A DNA stretch of 64,000 nt from assembly GCA_905182525.1 (NCBI GenBank), contig CAJJBV010000004.1, positions 258,068-322,067 on the forward strand, read 5' to 3'. The translations under genes were made by a program, and so were the position numbers. The notes below the pieces were generated by a model. The model made no database searches, had not been told where the DNA came from, and saw only the letters and a program-made list of their open reading frames with translations. Positions 1-8,534 of the stretch are shown piece after piece. How positions within the stretch are numbered: the first letter of the stretch is position 1; each line of letters opens with the position of its first letter. This DNA comes from Cryomorphaceae bacterium (GTDB lineage: Bacteria > Bacteroidota > Bacteroidia > Flavobacteriales_D > Parvicellaceae).

Positions 1-50
1 CACTGCTTAGTTTCGTTAATTTCACTAGAAATTTCTTTTATTATGTCCAT
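1..50 (-). CDS. rplS: Probable 50S ribosomal protein L19, N-terminus only (partial)
   Basis: Only 16 codons lie inside the window, starting at an ATG at position 50 on the minus strand (MDIIKEISSEINETKQ) and running off the left edge. The identification rests mainly on context: in Bacteroidota rplS usually follows trmD on the same strand, and trmD lies directly upstream with a gap of about 70 bases. The short charged helix starting MDxIK fits the beginning of L19, but no diagnostic L19 motif is visible. It could be another small protein. Confidence 0.45.
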   Translation of the reverse strand, partial: MDIIKEISSEINETKQ

Positions 51-119
51 GAGTCTTGTTTTAAGGCGTGCAATATTACAAAGAATATTTTATATTCTAT
101 TCAAAGAGAACTTATAATT

Positions 120-806
120 TCATTCCCTTTCATTTTTAGATAGATTAGGCCTTCTAATTTCTGTATTTTCAATAGCTTTTTCCTCTCTCCAAATCTCTAT
201 TTCTTTAAGGTTTCCTGAGGTTAATATTTTAGGAACTTCCCAATCCTTAAATTTTGCTGGTCTTGTATATACAGGAGGTGCAATTAAATCATCTTGAAAT
301 GAGTCAGTTAATGCAGATGTTTCATTGTTTAACACGCCTGGAATAAGTCTAATTATACTATCGCAAAGAACTGCAGCAGGCAGTTCACCACCTGAAAGAA
401 CATAATCTCCAATAGAAATTTCTTTAGTAATTAAATAATCTCTTATTCTTTGGTCTATTCCTTTATAATGCCCGCAAAGAATAATTATATTTTTTTTAAG
501 CGATAGTTGATTAGAATTACGCTGATTTAGATTTTCACCATCTGGAGTCATGAATATTGTCTCATCATAAGATATTTTTTCTTGTAATTTTTTAATACAA
601 TTATAAACTGGTTCTATACTCAATACCATTCCTGCTCCTCCACCAAACGTATAATCATCAATACTTTTTTGCTTATTTGTACTATAGTCTCTTAAATTAT
701 GAATGTTTATTTCTACTATTTTTTTTTCTTTAGCTCGTTTTAAAATAGAGTCATTAAACGGGCTTTCTAGTAGAGATGGAACTGCTGATATTATATCAAT
801 TCTCAT
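120..806 (-). CDS. trmD: tRNA (guanine(37)-N1)-methyltransferase TrmD
   Basis: This SPOUT-class enzyme methylates G37 next to the anticodon of tRNAs reading CNN codons, using S-adenosylmethionine, and so prevents +1 frameshifting. The 228 residues match the family length. Visible motifs are DDYTFGGGAGMV near residue 50, the knot-forming CGHYKGIDQR near 112, EISIGDYVLSGGELPA near 129 and the PGVL segment after it. Two bases separate it from the upstream MBL-fold gene, so the pair is probably co-transcribed. The usual partners rpsP and rimM lie about 29 kb away in this window. Identification is secure. Confidence 0.97.
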   Translation of the reverse strand: MRIDIISAVPSLLESPFNDSILKRAKEKKIVEINIHNLRDYSTNKQKSIDDYTFGGGAGMVLSIEPVYNCIKKLQEKISYDETIFMTPDGENLNQRNSNQLSLKKNIIILCGHYKGIDQRIRDYLITKEISIGDYVLSGGELPAAVLCDSIIRLIPGVLNNETSALTDSFQDDLIAPPVYTRPAKFKDWEVPKILTSGNLKEIEIWREEKAIENTEIRRPNLSKNERE

Positions 807-808
807 AC

Positions 809-1594
809 TTATTGAGATAAATTAATTTTTTGACCATCAAATGCCAATGAGATATTTTTGGGTAATTTTTTTTGAACTTCATCATGTAAACCCATAAAGT
901 GAGATATATGTGTGAGTATTGCCTCTTTTGGTTTCAATTCATTTATTAATGACAATGCTTCTTCTAGATTAAAGTGTGATAAATGTTCTTTAATTCTTAA
1001 TGAATTAATAATTAAAACATCTAATTTTTTTAACTTATTTTTTTCAGATTCTGAAATAGTCTTAGCATCTGTTATATAGGCAAATTTCCCAATTTTAAAG
1101 CCTAATACTGGTAATTTGTAATGCATCACTTCAATGGGTTCAATTTTGATATCTTCAATATATGTATCTATACCTTTATCTAATTTAAATCTTTTGATTT
1201 TTGGAATTCCTGGGTATTGAAATTTAGGATCAAAAATGTAATGAAATTCTCTTTTTAGAGCTTTAAATACTTGGTCATTGCAATAAATATCAATTGGTTT
1301 TTTTTGAGAAAAATTAAATGGCCTTACATCATCTAGTCCTGCAACATGATCTTTATGTTCATGAGTAAACAAAACTGCATCTAAACTCTTTACTTTTAGA
1401 TTTAGCATTTGCTGTCTAAAATCGGGGCCTGTGTCAATAACTATTGATTTTCCTTTATAGTAAATATGTATTGAAGAACGTAATCTTTTATCTTTATAAT
1501 TTTCAGATTTACATACTTTACATTCACATCCAATAACCGGGACTCCTTGTGAGGTTCCTGAACCAGTTATGGTTACTATCATATTATTTTTCAT
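809..1594 (-). CDS. MBL-fold metallo-hydrolase, PhnP-like
   Basis: A 261-residue metallo-beta-lactamase-fold hydrolase of the PhnP/phosphodiesterase type. The N-terminus TITGSGTSQGVPVIGC plus a Cys-x2-Cys pair (CECKVCKS) is typical of this group. The zinc signature HxHxDH appears as THEHKDHVAGLDD near residue 78, followed by a later metal Asp (YITDAK) and a C-terminal LTHISH. Homologues hydrolyse phosphodiesters such as cyclic phosphates, but the substrate cannot be read here. Its start overlaps the end of the cysteine desulfurase gene by 11 bases and trmD follows after 2 bases, so the three genes look like one operon. Confidence 0.9.
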   Translation of the reverse strand: MKNNMIVTITGSGTSQGVPVIGCECKVCKSENYKDKRLRSSIHIYYKGKSIVIDTGPDFRQQMLNLKVKSLDAVLFTHEHKDHVAGLDDVRPFNFSQKKPIDIYCNDQVFKALKREFHYIFDPKFQYPGIPKIKRFKLDKGIDTYIEDIKIEPIEVMHYKLPVLGFKIGKFAYITDAKTISESEKNKLKKLDVLIINSLRIKEHLSHFNLEEALSLINELKPKEAILTHISHFMGLHDEVQKKLPKNISLAFDGQKINLSQ

Positions 1595-2723
1595 TAGAAA
1601 CTATAGTTCTAATTTTATCCAATGTATAGTCTACTTCTTTCTTAGTATTGTATCTACATAAAGAAAATCTTACAGTTTGAAATTTATCTTGATCTGGAAG
1701 TTCTGCTAAGACATGAGAACCTTTATTAGATCCAGCAGAACAAGCACTTCCTCCTGAAGCCGCAATACCAAAAATATCTAAACTAAATAGCAGCATTGAG
1801 TTACAGATATCTTTAGGGAATCCAACACTTAAAACAGTATACAAACTTTTATTTGGATCAGTTTCTCCATGGAAAATAATTCTTGAATCCATTTTATGCA
1901 ATTCTTCTTTCATATAATACTTAAGTTCTCTAACATGCTTTTGATGGTTTTTTAAATCTGAGAAAGCCAATTCCATGGCTTTTGCTAAGCCAATAATTCC
2001 ATAAAGGTTTTCAGTTCCTCCTCTATGGTTTCTTTCTTGGGCACCACCGGTAATTATAGGATTAAGATGAAGATTTTTATTCACATATAAAAAACCTATT
2101 CCCTTTGGACCATGAAATTTATGTGCAGAACAAACTAAAAAGTCGATTTTTAATTTTTTAACATCTAATAAATAATGACACATTGTTTGAACTGTATCAG
2201 AGTGAAAATATACATTTTCATAACTATTGCACAACAAAGAAACTTCTTCAATCGGAAGCAATGTGCCAATTTCATTATTTGCATGCATTAACGAAACCAA
2301 TGTTTTAACCTCTATTTTTAAAAGTTCTTCAAGTTCATCAATTGAGGGATTTCCGTATTTATCTGTGGTTAAATATACTACTTCAATATTGTGTGAGTCT
2401 TTAAGATTTTCTGCTGTATGACCAACTGCGTGATGCTCAATTTTTGAGGTTATAATTCTTTTTACATTTAAGTCTAAAACAGCACACCTCATGGCCATGT
2501 TATCAGCTTCGGTTCCACCAGATGTAAAAATTATTTCACTATTTTCAGCATTGATATAATCTGCAATTTTCTTTCGACTTATTTCTATTGCATTTTTAGT
2601 TTTTCTTCCAAAAGAGTGAGTGCTAGACGGATTTCCAAAGTAAGTGGATAGATAAGGTTCAATTTCTGTAATAACTTCTTTAGCAATTGAAGTTGTAGCG
2701 GCGTTATCTAAGTAGACTTTCAT
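1584..2723 (-). CDS. Cysteine desulfurase (class V aminotransferase, IscS/NifS type)
   Basis: A PLP enzyme of 379 residues that removes sulfur from L-cysteine as a protein-bound persulfide for Fe-S clusters and thiolated tRNA. Features in order: YLDNAATT at the N-terminus, FTSGGTEADNMA near residue 67, the PLP lysine in SAHKFHGPKGIG near 202, GGAQERNHRGGTEN near 230, and the mobile active-site cysteine loop SGGSACSAGS near 324. No iscU or suf genes are adjacent; it sits between the phosphohexomutase and the MBL hydrolase in a minus-strand run. Whether it serves Fe-S assembly or tRNA thiolation is not clear from context. Confidence 0.95.
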   Translation of the reverse strand: MKVYLDNAATTSIAKEVITEIEPYLSTYFGNPSSTHSFGRKTKNAIEISRKKIADYINAENSEIIFTSGGTEADNMAMRCAVLDLNVKRIITSKIEHHAVGHTAENLKDSHNIEVVYLTTDKYGNPSIDELEELLKIEVKTLVSLMHANNEIGTLLPIEEVSLLCNSYENVYFHSDTVQTMCHYLLDVKKLKIDFLVCSAHKFHGPKGIGFLYVNKNLHLNPIITGGAQERNHRGGTENLYGIIGLAKAMELAFSDLKNHQKHVRELKYYMKEELHKMDSRIIFHGETDPNKSLYTVLSVGFPKDICNSMLLFSLDIFGIAASGGSACSAGSNKGSHVLAELPDQDKFQTVRFSLCRYNTKKEVDYTLDKIRTIVSNEK

Positions 2724-2740
2724 TTTGTTTTCAAATATAA

Positions 2741-4127
2741 CTAAATCAAACTTTTTAATTCTTCAACAAACCGTTCTCCAAGTTCATGAGCAGATTTTTC
2801 ATTTTCACTTTCTGCATAAATTCTAATAATTGGTTCGGTATTTGATTTTCTCATATGAACCCATTCATTCTCAAATTCTAGTTTAAGACCGTCAATTTTG
2901 TTTTGATGAACAGCACTATATTTTTTTGATATTTTTTGTAATAAACTATCAATATCAACAGAAGAATTTAATGCTAATTTGTTTTTACTTATTGTAGTAC
3001 TGAGGAAAGGTTTTTTTTAGTTCGCTCATTTTTAAATCCTTATTTGCATAATAAGTTAAGAATAATGCTATTCCAACTAAAGCATCTCTTCCGTAGTGTA
3101 AATCAGGTAAAATCACTCCGCCATTTCCTTCACCACCAATAATTGCATTTTTATCTTTCATCATTTCCACAACGTTTACTTCACCTACAGCAGAAGAATA
3201 ATGCATTCCTCCATTTTTTCTGATTACATCTCCAAGAGCTTTTGTTGAAGACAAATTAGAAACACTGTTTCCGGGTTTTTGAGAAGTTATATGGTCTGCA
3301 ACAGCAACCAAGGTATATTCTTCACCAAATACATCACCATTTTCACAAACAAAGGCTAAACGATCAACATCTGGATCTACAACAATACCAATATCTGCAC
3401 TTTCTTCTATAACTTTATTAGATAAGTCTTTGAGATGCTCTGGCAGTGGTTCCGGATTATGTGGGAATTCTCCATTTGGTTCACAATACAACTTGCTTAT
3501 TACGTTACAATTTAACGCCTCTAATAATTTAGGAATTACAATTCCTCCAGAGCTGTTAACAGCGTCGATAACTACACTTATTTTTGCTTTCTTTATAGCT
3601 ATAACATCTACATATTTGAGGTTTATGATTTCTTTTATGTGATCATCAATATAATGATCTTTGAAAGTAACAGTCCCTAGATTATCAACTTGTGAAAAGG
3701 AAAATTCTTTCCTTGAAATAAAATCCAATAAATCTTCACCATCTTTAGCACTGATAAATTCCCCTTTATTGTTAAGCAGTTTTAATGCATTCCATTGTTT
3801 TGGATTATGACTAGCTGTTAAAATTATTCCACCGTCTGCATTTTCTTTAGGAACAGCAATTTCTACTGTTGGTGTTGTAGATAGGCCAATATTAACAACA
3901 TCTATCCCAAGAGCTTGAAGAGTTCCAATACAAATATTTTCAACCATTTCACCAGAAATTCTAGCATCTCTTCCAATTACTACTTTTATTTTTTTGTTAG
4001 GAAAATCACTTTTTAACCAAGTTCCATAGGCGGATATCGACTCAACAATATCTATTGGGGTTAGATTTTCACCAACATCTCCACCAATAGTTCCACGTAT
4101 TCCTGAAATAGATTTAATTAATGTCAT
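2741..4127 (-). CDS. glmM: Phosphoglucosamine mutase / phosphohexomutase, interrupted by one frameshift
   Basis: Alpha-D-phosphohexomutase family; the Bacteroidota form is normally annotated GlmM, converting glucosamine-6-P to glucosamine-1-P for peptidoglycan and LPS. The main frame (4127 to 2985) contains SISGIRG at the start, the phosphoserine loop TASHNPKQWNALK, the metal loop DPDVDRLAF and the sugar loop GGEGNGGVI, then stops after FPQYYNK. The next frame continues without a gap from about 2990 to the stop at 2741 and supplies the missing C-terminal phosphate-binding domain (RKSNTEPIIRIYAE). One surplus A in TACAATAAG explains the shift. Because the enzyme should be essential, I regard this as a sequence error and the protein as about 461 residues. 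Confidence 0.9.
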
Positions 4128-4150
4128 ATAAAAATTTATTTTTCACAGCT

Positions 4151-4158
4151 CGAAGATA
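4151..4158 (-). promoter_or_regulatory. Putative -7 element TATCTTCG upstream of the phosphohexomutase
   Basis: The minus strand reads TATCTTCG 24 bases before the start codon at 4127, one mismatch from the Bacteroidota -7 consensus TAnnTTTG. The identical octamer lies 19 bases before the DEAD-box helicase gene (23208-23215). No TTG is found at the expected -33 spacing, so support is modest. Confidence 0.35.
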
Positions 4159-4261
4159 AATTAATGAATCTCTAAGTTATTAACTATTTTTTATTTTTTT
4201 CCACACTATTTTTTTTTCAACTTAAATGAGATTTATTTAAACTATAAAAGGTTTGTACAAT

Positions 4262-4295
4262 TTGTTTTTTAAATGCATATATATAGATATATTTG
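4262..4295 (+). promoter_or_regulatory. Putative Bacteroidota promoter for the TPR-protein operon
   Basis: TTG at 4262-4264, a 23-base spacer and TATATTTG at 4288-4295 match the flavobacterial TTG-N17-23-TAnnTTTG promoter. The expected start of transcription lies about 16 bases before the ATG at 4319. The spacer is at the upper limit. Confidence 0.5.
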
Positions 4296-4318
4296 TTTTA
4301 ATAACTTTTTAATAATTT

Positions 4319-5737
4319 ATGCTGCTAGATTCTAACCCTAATAATGATGCTATTAATAAAGTTGCTCTTTTCGAAGCTATGTTAAGGGATAAATCTTTTA
4401 CTTTTTTTGACGTTGAAGATTTTGAATTAATAATTGAGTATTATTTAGAATTTGATTTTAAGAAAAAAGCTAAAAAAGCTCTTGAAATAGCTCTAGATCA
4501 GTATCCAGTTGATTTGTCACTTATTTTATTTCAAGTAGAATTTTTAAATTCTGCTAATAAATTTAAAGAGTCTCTAAAATGTTTAACTAAACTCAGTGAT
4601 TTCTTTCCAAATAATATTGATGTCATTTTTGGATTAGGAAAAGTACATTCATTATTAAATGATAATTCACAGGCACTCAGTTTTTTAAATAACACTTATG
4701 AACTGATATTATTAGACTCTTCTTACAATGAGTATTTACAAGAACTGGCAAATGAATTTATTCAAATCAATGAATATGAAAATGCGGTAAACGTATTAAA
4801 ACATATTTTAAAATTAAATCCCGATGATGAAACTGTTATGATGGAACTTGGAGTTGCTTTTCACGACTCTGAAAAGTTTTCTGAGGCAATTACTTATTTT
4901 GAAGATACTATTGATAAAAATCCATATAATTACATAGCGTGGTTTAACCTAGCAACTATCCATAATATTAATCTTGATTTGGAAGATGCCATTTTTGGTT
5001 ATGAAATGTGTTTAGTTATTAATGAAAAGTTTACTGCTGCTCACTATGGAAAAGCGAATAGTTTCATTCAATTAAAAGAGTATAAAAAAGCTATCGATTC
5101 GTTCAATGAGTCTTTTATATATGAACGCCCTCATGCATATGCATATTGTAGCATTGGCGAATGTTATGAAAAAATTGGAGACTACTCTAAAGCTTTGTTG
5201 TTTTATGAAAAAAGTTTAGAAATTGATGACTCCATTCCTGAGTCTTGGCTGGGAATCGGAGTAGTAAGGGACTTAAATAATCAACCTAATCAAGCTATAA
5301 AATTCATTAAAAAAGCAATTGAATTAGATAAAGAAAATCCTGATTATTGGTATTTATATGCTGAGGTACTAACCAAGCTCAATAAAAATATTGACGCGGA
5401 ATTAGCATTTAAAAAAGTAATTCAATTAGACCCCAACAATATAGATGCCTGGATTGACTACTCAAACTTTTTGTTTGACTATACTTCAAAATCAAAGGCT
5501 ATAAAAGAGGTTGAAAGAGCAATTGCTTCAAATAATAATCAAATTGACTTAAAACTTAGGCTTGTTGCAATGCAAATTTCTACAGGTTCTATTAGTAAAG
5601 CTAAAAATAGTTTGTCAGCAATGCAAAATTTAGATAATAACACTTTTAAGAAATTACTAGATATTTATCCTGAAGTTCTTAATGTTGAGGAAATGAATAA
5701 ATTTTTTCAGCCCTTTATAGATAATTCCAACTCATGA
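4319..5737 (+). CDS. Tetratricopeptide-repeat protein
   Basis: A 472-residue soluble protein made almost entirely of TPR units from about residue 40 to 420, for example NPDDETVMMELGVAFHDSEK, followed by units with the same G/A-x3-Y/F pattern and terminal NPxx turns. No signal peptide or membrane segment is visible, so it should be a cytoplasmic scaffold; its partner is unknown. It is first in a plus-strand run whose next gene, comA-like, overlaps its stop by 4 bases, so translation may be coupled. A promoter-like element lies just upstream. Confidence 0.9.
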   Translation: MLLDSNPNNDAINKVALFEAMLRDKSFTFFDVEDFELIIEYYLEFDFKKKAKKALEIALDQYPVDLSLILFQVEFLNSANKFKESLKCLTKLSDFFPNNIDVIFGLGKVHSLLNDNSQALSFLNNTYELILLDSSYNEYLQELANEFIQINEYENAVNVLKHILKLNPDDETVMMELGVAFHDSEKFSEAITYFEDTIDKNPYNYIAWFNLATIHNINLDLEDAIFGYEMCLVINEKFTAAHYGKANSFIQLKEYKKAIDSFNESFIYERPHAYAYCSIGECYEKIGDYSKALLFYEKSLEIDDSIPESWLGIGVVRDLNNQPNQAIKFIKKAIELDKENPDYWYLYAEVLTKLNKNIDAELAFKKVIQLDPNNIDAWIDYSNFLFDYTSKSKAIKEVERAIASNNNQIDLKLRLVAMQISTGSISKAKNSLSAMQNLDNNTFKKLLDIYPEVLNVEEMNKFFQPFIDNSNS

Positions 5738-6516
5738 GCCTTTCTCATCTTCCAAAGCGAACCGAGAAACCAAGACAAACTGGCCTTACCATGATGATGG
5801 ATAAAGGGTTGAGCACTAGACAAATGGAAGATTTTTTGTCAACTAGTTCTCATTTTACAGATATTATAAAGTTTGGTTTTGGAACTTCGTTAGTTTCAAA
5901 TAATATAAAAGAAAAAGTTTCCTTGATTACTAATTCGGGGATTAAACCTTATTTTGGAGGAACTATGTTTGAAATTTTTTACGTTAGAAATCAAGAAGAT
6001 GAATACTTCAAGATTGTTGATGAGCTTGGAATGGATACTATAGAAATTTCTGATGGTTCTATAGTGCTGGACCACGATGAAAAATGTGAATTGATTTATA
6101 AATATTCTAAAAACTATACTGTTTTAAGTGAAGTTGGTTCTAAGGAAGAAGGTATTTTAATAAGTCCAGCCAAATGGATTAAAATGATGTCTAAAGAATT
6201 AGAAGCTGGTTCTTGGAAAGTTATTGCTGAAGGAAGAGAAAGTGGTTCAGTAGGTATTTTTAGACCAAACGGTAATCCACATACGATACTTATAAATAAA
6301 ATAATTTCAAAAATTGATCCCGATAAAATTTTGTGGGAATCTCCATCCAAAAAGCAACAAACATGGTTTATTAATTTATTTAACCAAAATGTTAATTTAG
6401 GAAATATTGCTACAAATGATGTGTTACCTCTTGAGACATTAAGACAAGGACTAAGAGGAGATACTTTTTTTAATTTTCTTCCAAAAAATATTATTGATGA
6501 AAGAAAACCGAAATAA
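5734..6516 (+). CDS. comA: Phosphosulfolactate synthase family protein (ComA-like)
   Basis: A 260-residue TIM-barrel protein of the ComA family, which adds sulfite to phosphoenolpyruvate to give (2R)-phospho-3-sulfolactate. Family-like segments are KPRQTGLTMMMDKGLS at residues 12-27, FIIKFGFGTS-like text near 45 (DIIKFGFGTS), GIKPYFGGTMFE near 69, ELGMDTIEISDGSI near 97 and EGRESGSVGIF near 167. In archaea this starts coenzyme M synthesis; in Bacteroidota a plausible use is sulfonate or sulfonolipid precursor supply, which is inference. The ATG overlaps the TPR gene stop (ATGA) and the rhodanese gene follows after 18 bases. Confidence 0.85.
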   Translation: MSLSHLPKRTEKPRQTGLTMMMDKGLSTRQMEDFLSTSSHFTDIIKFGFGTSLVSNNIKEKVSLITNSGIKPYFGGTMFEIFYVRNQEDEYFKIVDELGMDTIEISDGSIVLDHDEKCELIYKYSKNYTVLSEVGSKEEGILISPAKWIKMMSKELEAGSWKVIAEGRESGSVGIFRPNGNPHTILINKIISKIDPDKILWESPSKKQQTWFINLFNQNVNLGNIATNDVLPLETLRQGLRGDTFFNFLPKNIIDERKPK

Positions 6517-6534
6517 TTTAAATAGTATTTAAAC

Positions 6535-6840
6535 ATGAATTTAAAAAGAATTCTTCCAAGTGAATTTAATTCACTTTCTAAAATAAATAATCAATTATTA
6601 GTGGTAGATATTCGAGAAGATTATGAAATTCAAATTGATGGGAAATTAAATGGTTCTATTCACATTCCACTGGGAGATCTTATTAATAGATTAAATGAAC
6701 TACCTGTAGATAAACAAATTATTTTTCATTGTAATTCTGGAAGTCGATCAGAAAACATTCTTAATTTTCTAATTATGAATGGATTATATAAAGAGAATTA
6801 TTTCCATTTGGAAGGTGGTTTTAAAGCAATTTCTAAATGA
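6535..6840 (+). CDS. Single-domain rhodanese-like protein
   Basis: A 101-residue rhodanese (sulfurtransferase) domain with no signal peptide. Landmarks are VVDIREDYEIQIDGKLNGSI, then HIPLGDL, and the active-site loop FHCNSGSRS near residue 64, with the catalytic cysteine present. It can carry persulfide sulfur or act on thiols, but the substrate is unknown. It lies between a sulfite-using ComA-like gene and a DUF368 gene, whose ATG overlaps the rhodanese stop (ATGA). Proximity to ComA hints at sulfur metabolism, but that is weak. Confidence 0.9.
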   Translation: MNLKRILPSEFNSLSKINNQLLVVDIREDYEIQIDGKLNGSIHIPLGDLINRLNELPVDKQIIFHCNSGSRSENILNFLIMNGLYKENYFHLEGGFKAISK

Positions 6841-7764
6841 AAAAATATGTCATTTTAATTCTCAAAGGTTTTTCAATGGGTGCAGCAAACGTAATACCCG
6901 GAGTTTCAGGCGGTACTATAGCCCTAATTACAGGCATTTACGAAGAATTAATAGATTCTTTAAAGTCATTTAATATTCAAGCTTTAAAACTTTTATTAAA
7001 GGGTGAATTTAAAACTTTTATTTCTCATATAAATTTAAAATTTTTGTTTGCAGTTTTTTTTGGAACTGCTTTAAGTATAATAAGTCTTGCTAGAGTTTTA
7101 GAATATTTTTTTAAACAAAATGAGCAAATGGTCTGGTCTTTCTTTTTCGGATTAATAATAGCTTCAATATATTACGTAGCAAAAATGATAAACTCTTGGA
7201 ATATATCATCAATAGTTTTTTTACTTGTTGGAATTACCTTTGCCACATCTTTGGCTTTTTTAAAACCACTTTCAGAGAATTCATCTTCATATTACCTTTT
7301 TATCTGTGGTATTGTTTCTGTTGCCAGTATGATACTCCCTGGACTATCTGGTTCTTATGTTTTAATTTTAATGGGCAACTATCATTTAATAATGTTGCAT
7401 TCAGTTTCTGATCCTTTTTCCAATTTAAATATCCTTTTTCCAGTTATATTGGGATCTATTATTGGATTTCTAACTTTATCTCATAGTATTAGTTATGTTC
7501 TTAAAAAACACTATGACTCTACTATTTCATTATTAACTGGCTTTATTGTTGGATCTTTATTAATAATATGGCCTTGGAAAGTTCCTTTAGAAACTATTTT
7601 AGGAAGAAATGGCGATTTAAAAGTAATATCATATCAATTGGATTTTACCAGATTTTGTAGCTATTGAAAATATTTATTGTTTTATTTTGATTTTAGCTGG
7701 TATTGCAGTTGTATTTCTTATTGAGTTTCTGGGAAAAATGAATAATTCAACCTCAGTAGTTTGA
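6837..7764 (+). CDS. DUF368 / PopT-type undecaprenyl-phosphate translocase, frameshifted near the C-terminus
   Basis: A polytopic inner-membrane protein. DUF368 members (PopT) and DedA members (UptA) recycle undecaprenyl phosphate across the membrane for cell-wall synthesis. Both halves carry the family signature: GAANVIPGVSGGTIALITG near residue 15 and ASMILPGLSGSYVLILMG near 162, suggesting an inverted repeat. The first frame ends at 7667 after a meaningless SYQLDFTRFCSY tail. The other frame continues from about 7635 with LPDFVAIENIYCFILILAG, a last membrane helix, and stops at 7764. One indel around 7625-7640 explains this. The end overlaps the TTG start of aroE. Confidence 0.88.
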
Positions 7765-8525
7765 AAACATATGGACTTACAGGTCAAAGCCTATTACATT
7801 CTTTTTCTAAAGATTTTTTTAATAAAAAATTTTTAAGTGAAAATATTTCCGCTAGATACTTAAATTTTGAAATAGAAAAAATTTCACATTTAAGAGAGCT
7901 CTTTATTAAAAATCATATAAGTGGATTAAATGTTACCATTCCATATAAAGAGAAAATTATTCCATATTTAGATAGTCTTGATAATGTATCTAAAAGTGTT
8001 GGTGCTGTAAATACTATCCTACCAAATTATAAAAACGAAAAACTTATTTCCTTAAAAGGATTTAATACAGACGTTTATGGATTTCATCAAATGATAAAAC
8101 CATACTTAACAACTAATCATAGTAAAGCATTAATTCTTGGTGCTGGTGGAGCTTCTAAGGCAGTGGCTTATGTTTTAAAATCTTACAATATAGATGTGAA
8201 TTATATTTCAAGAAAAGAAAGACCTAACGAATTAAATTATTTCACCTGGAAAGATATTAATAATCATATGATTGAAAGTCACCACTTAATTATCAATACA
8301 ACTCCAATAGGAATGTATCCTAACAAGAGTGAAAAAATAATTTTCCCATATGAATTTATAAATTCTAAGCATTTAATAATTGACTTGATATACAATCCTT
8401 CCAAGACTTTTTTCTTGTTAAAATGCGAGGAAAAAAATGCTCAAATTCTTAATGGCTATCAAATGTTAGTTCATCAAGCTCTTAAATCGTGGAACATTTG
8501 GAATTCCTCCATAAATATTGAGTAA
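7761..8525 (+). CDS. aroE: Shikimate dehydrogenase
   Basis: NADP-dependent reduction of 3-dehydroshikimate to shikimate in the aromatic amino-acid pathway. The 254 residues show KTYGLTGQSLLHSFSKDFF (substrate site with the SxS motif), NVTIPYKEKI with the catalytic lysine near residue 63, GAVNTI, GFNTDVYGF, the dinucleotide loop LILGAGGASKAV near 125 and NTTPIGMYP near 180. Translation most likely starts at the TTG at 7761, since the conserved YGL strand begins three codons later and no in-frame ATG precedes it. The TTGA overlap with the DUF368 gene supports coupling. Confidence 0.95.
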   Translation: MKTYGLTGQSLLHSFSKDFFNKKFLSENISARYLNFEIEKISHLRELFIKNHISGLNVTIPYKEKIIPYLDSLDNVSKSVGAVNTILPNYKNEKLISLKGFNTDVYGFHQMIKPYLTTNHSKALILGAGGASKAVAYVLKSYNIDVNYISRKERPNELNYFTWKDINNHMIESHHLIINTTPIGMYPNKSEKIIFPYEFINSKHLIIDLIYNPSKTFFLLKCEEKNAQILNGYQMLVHQALKSWNIWNSSINIE

Positions 8526-8534
8526 TATTGAAAA

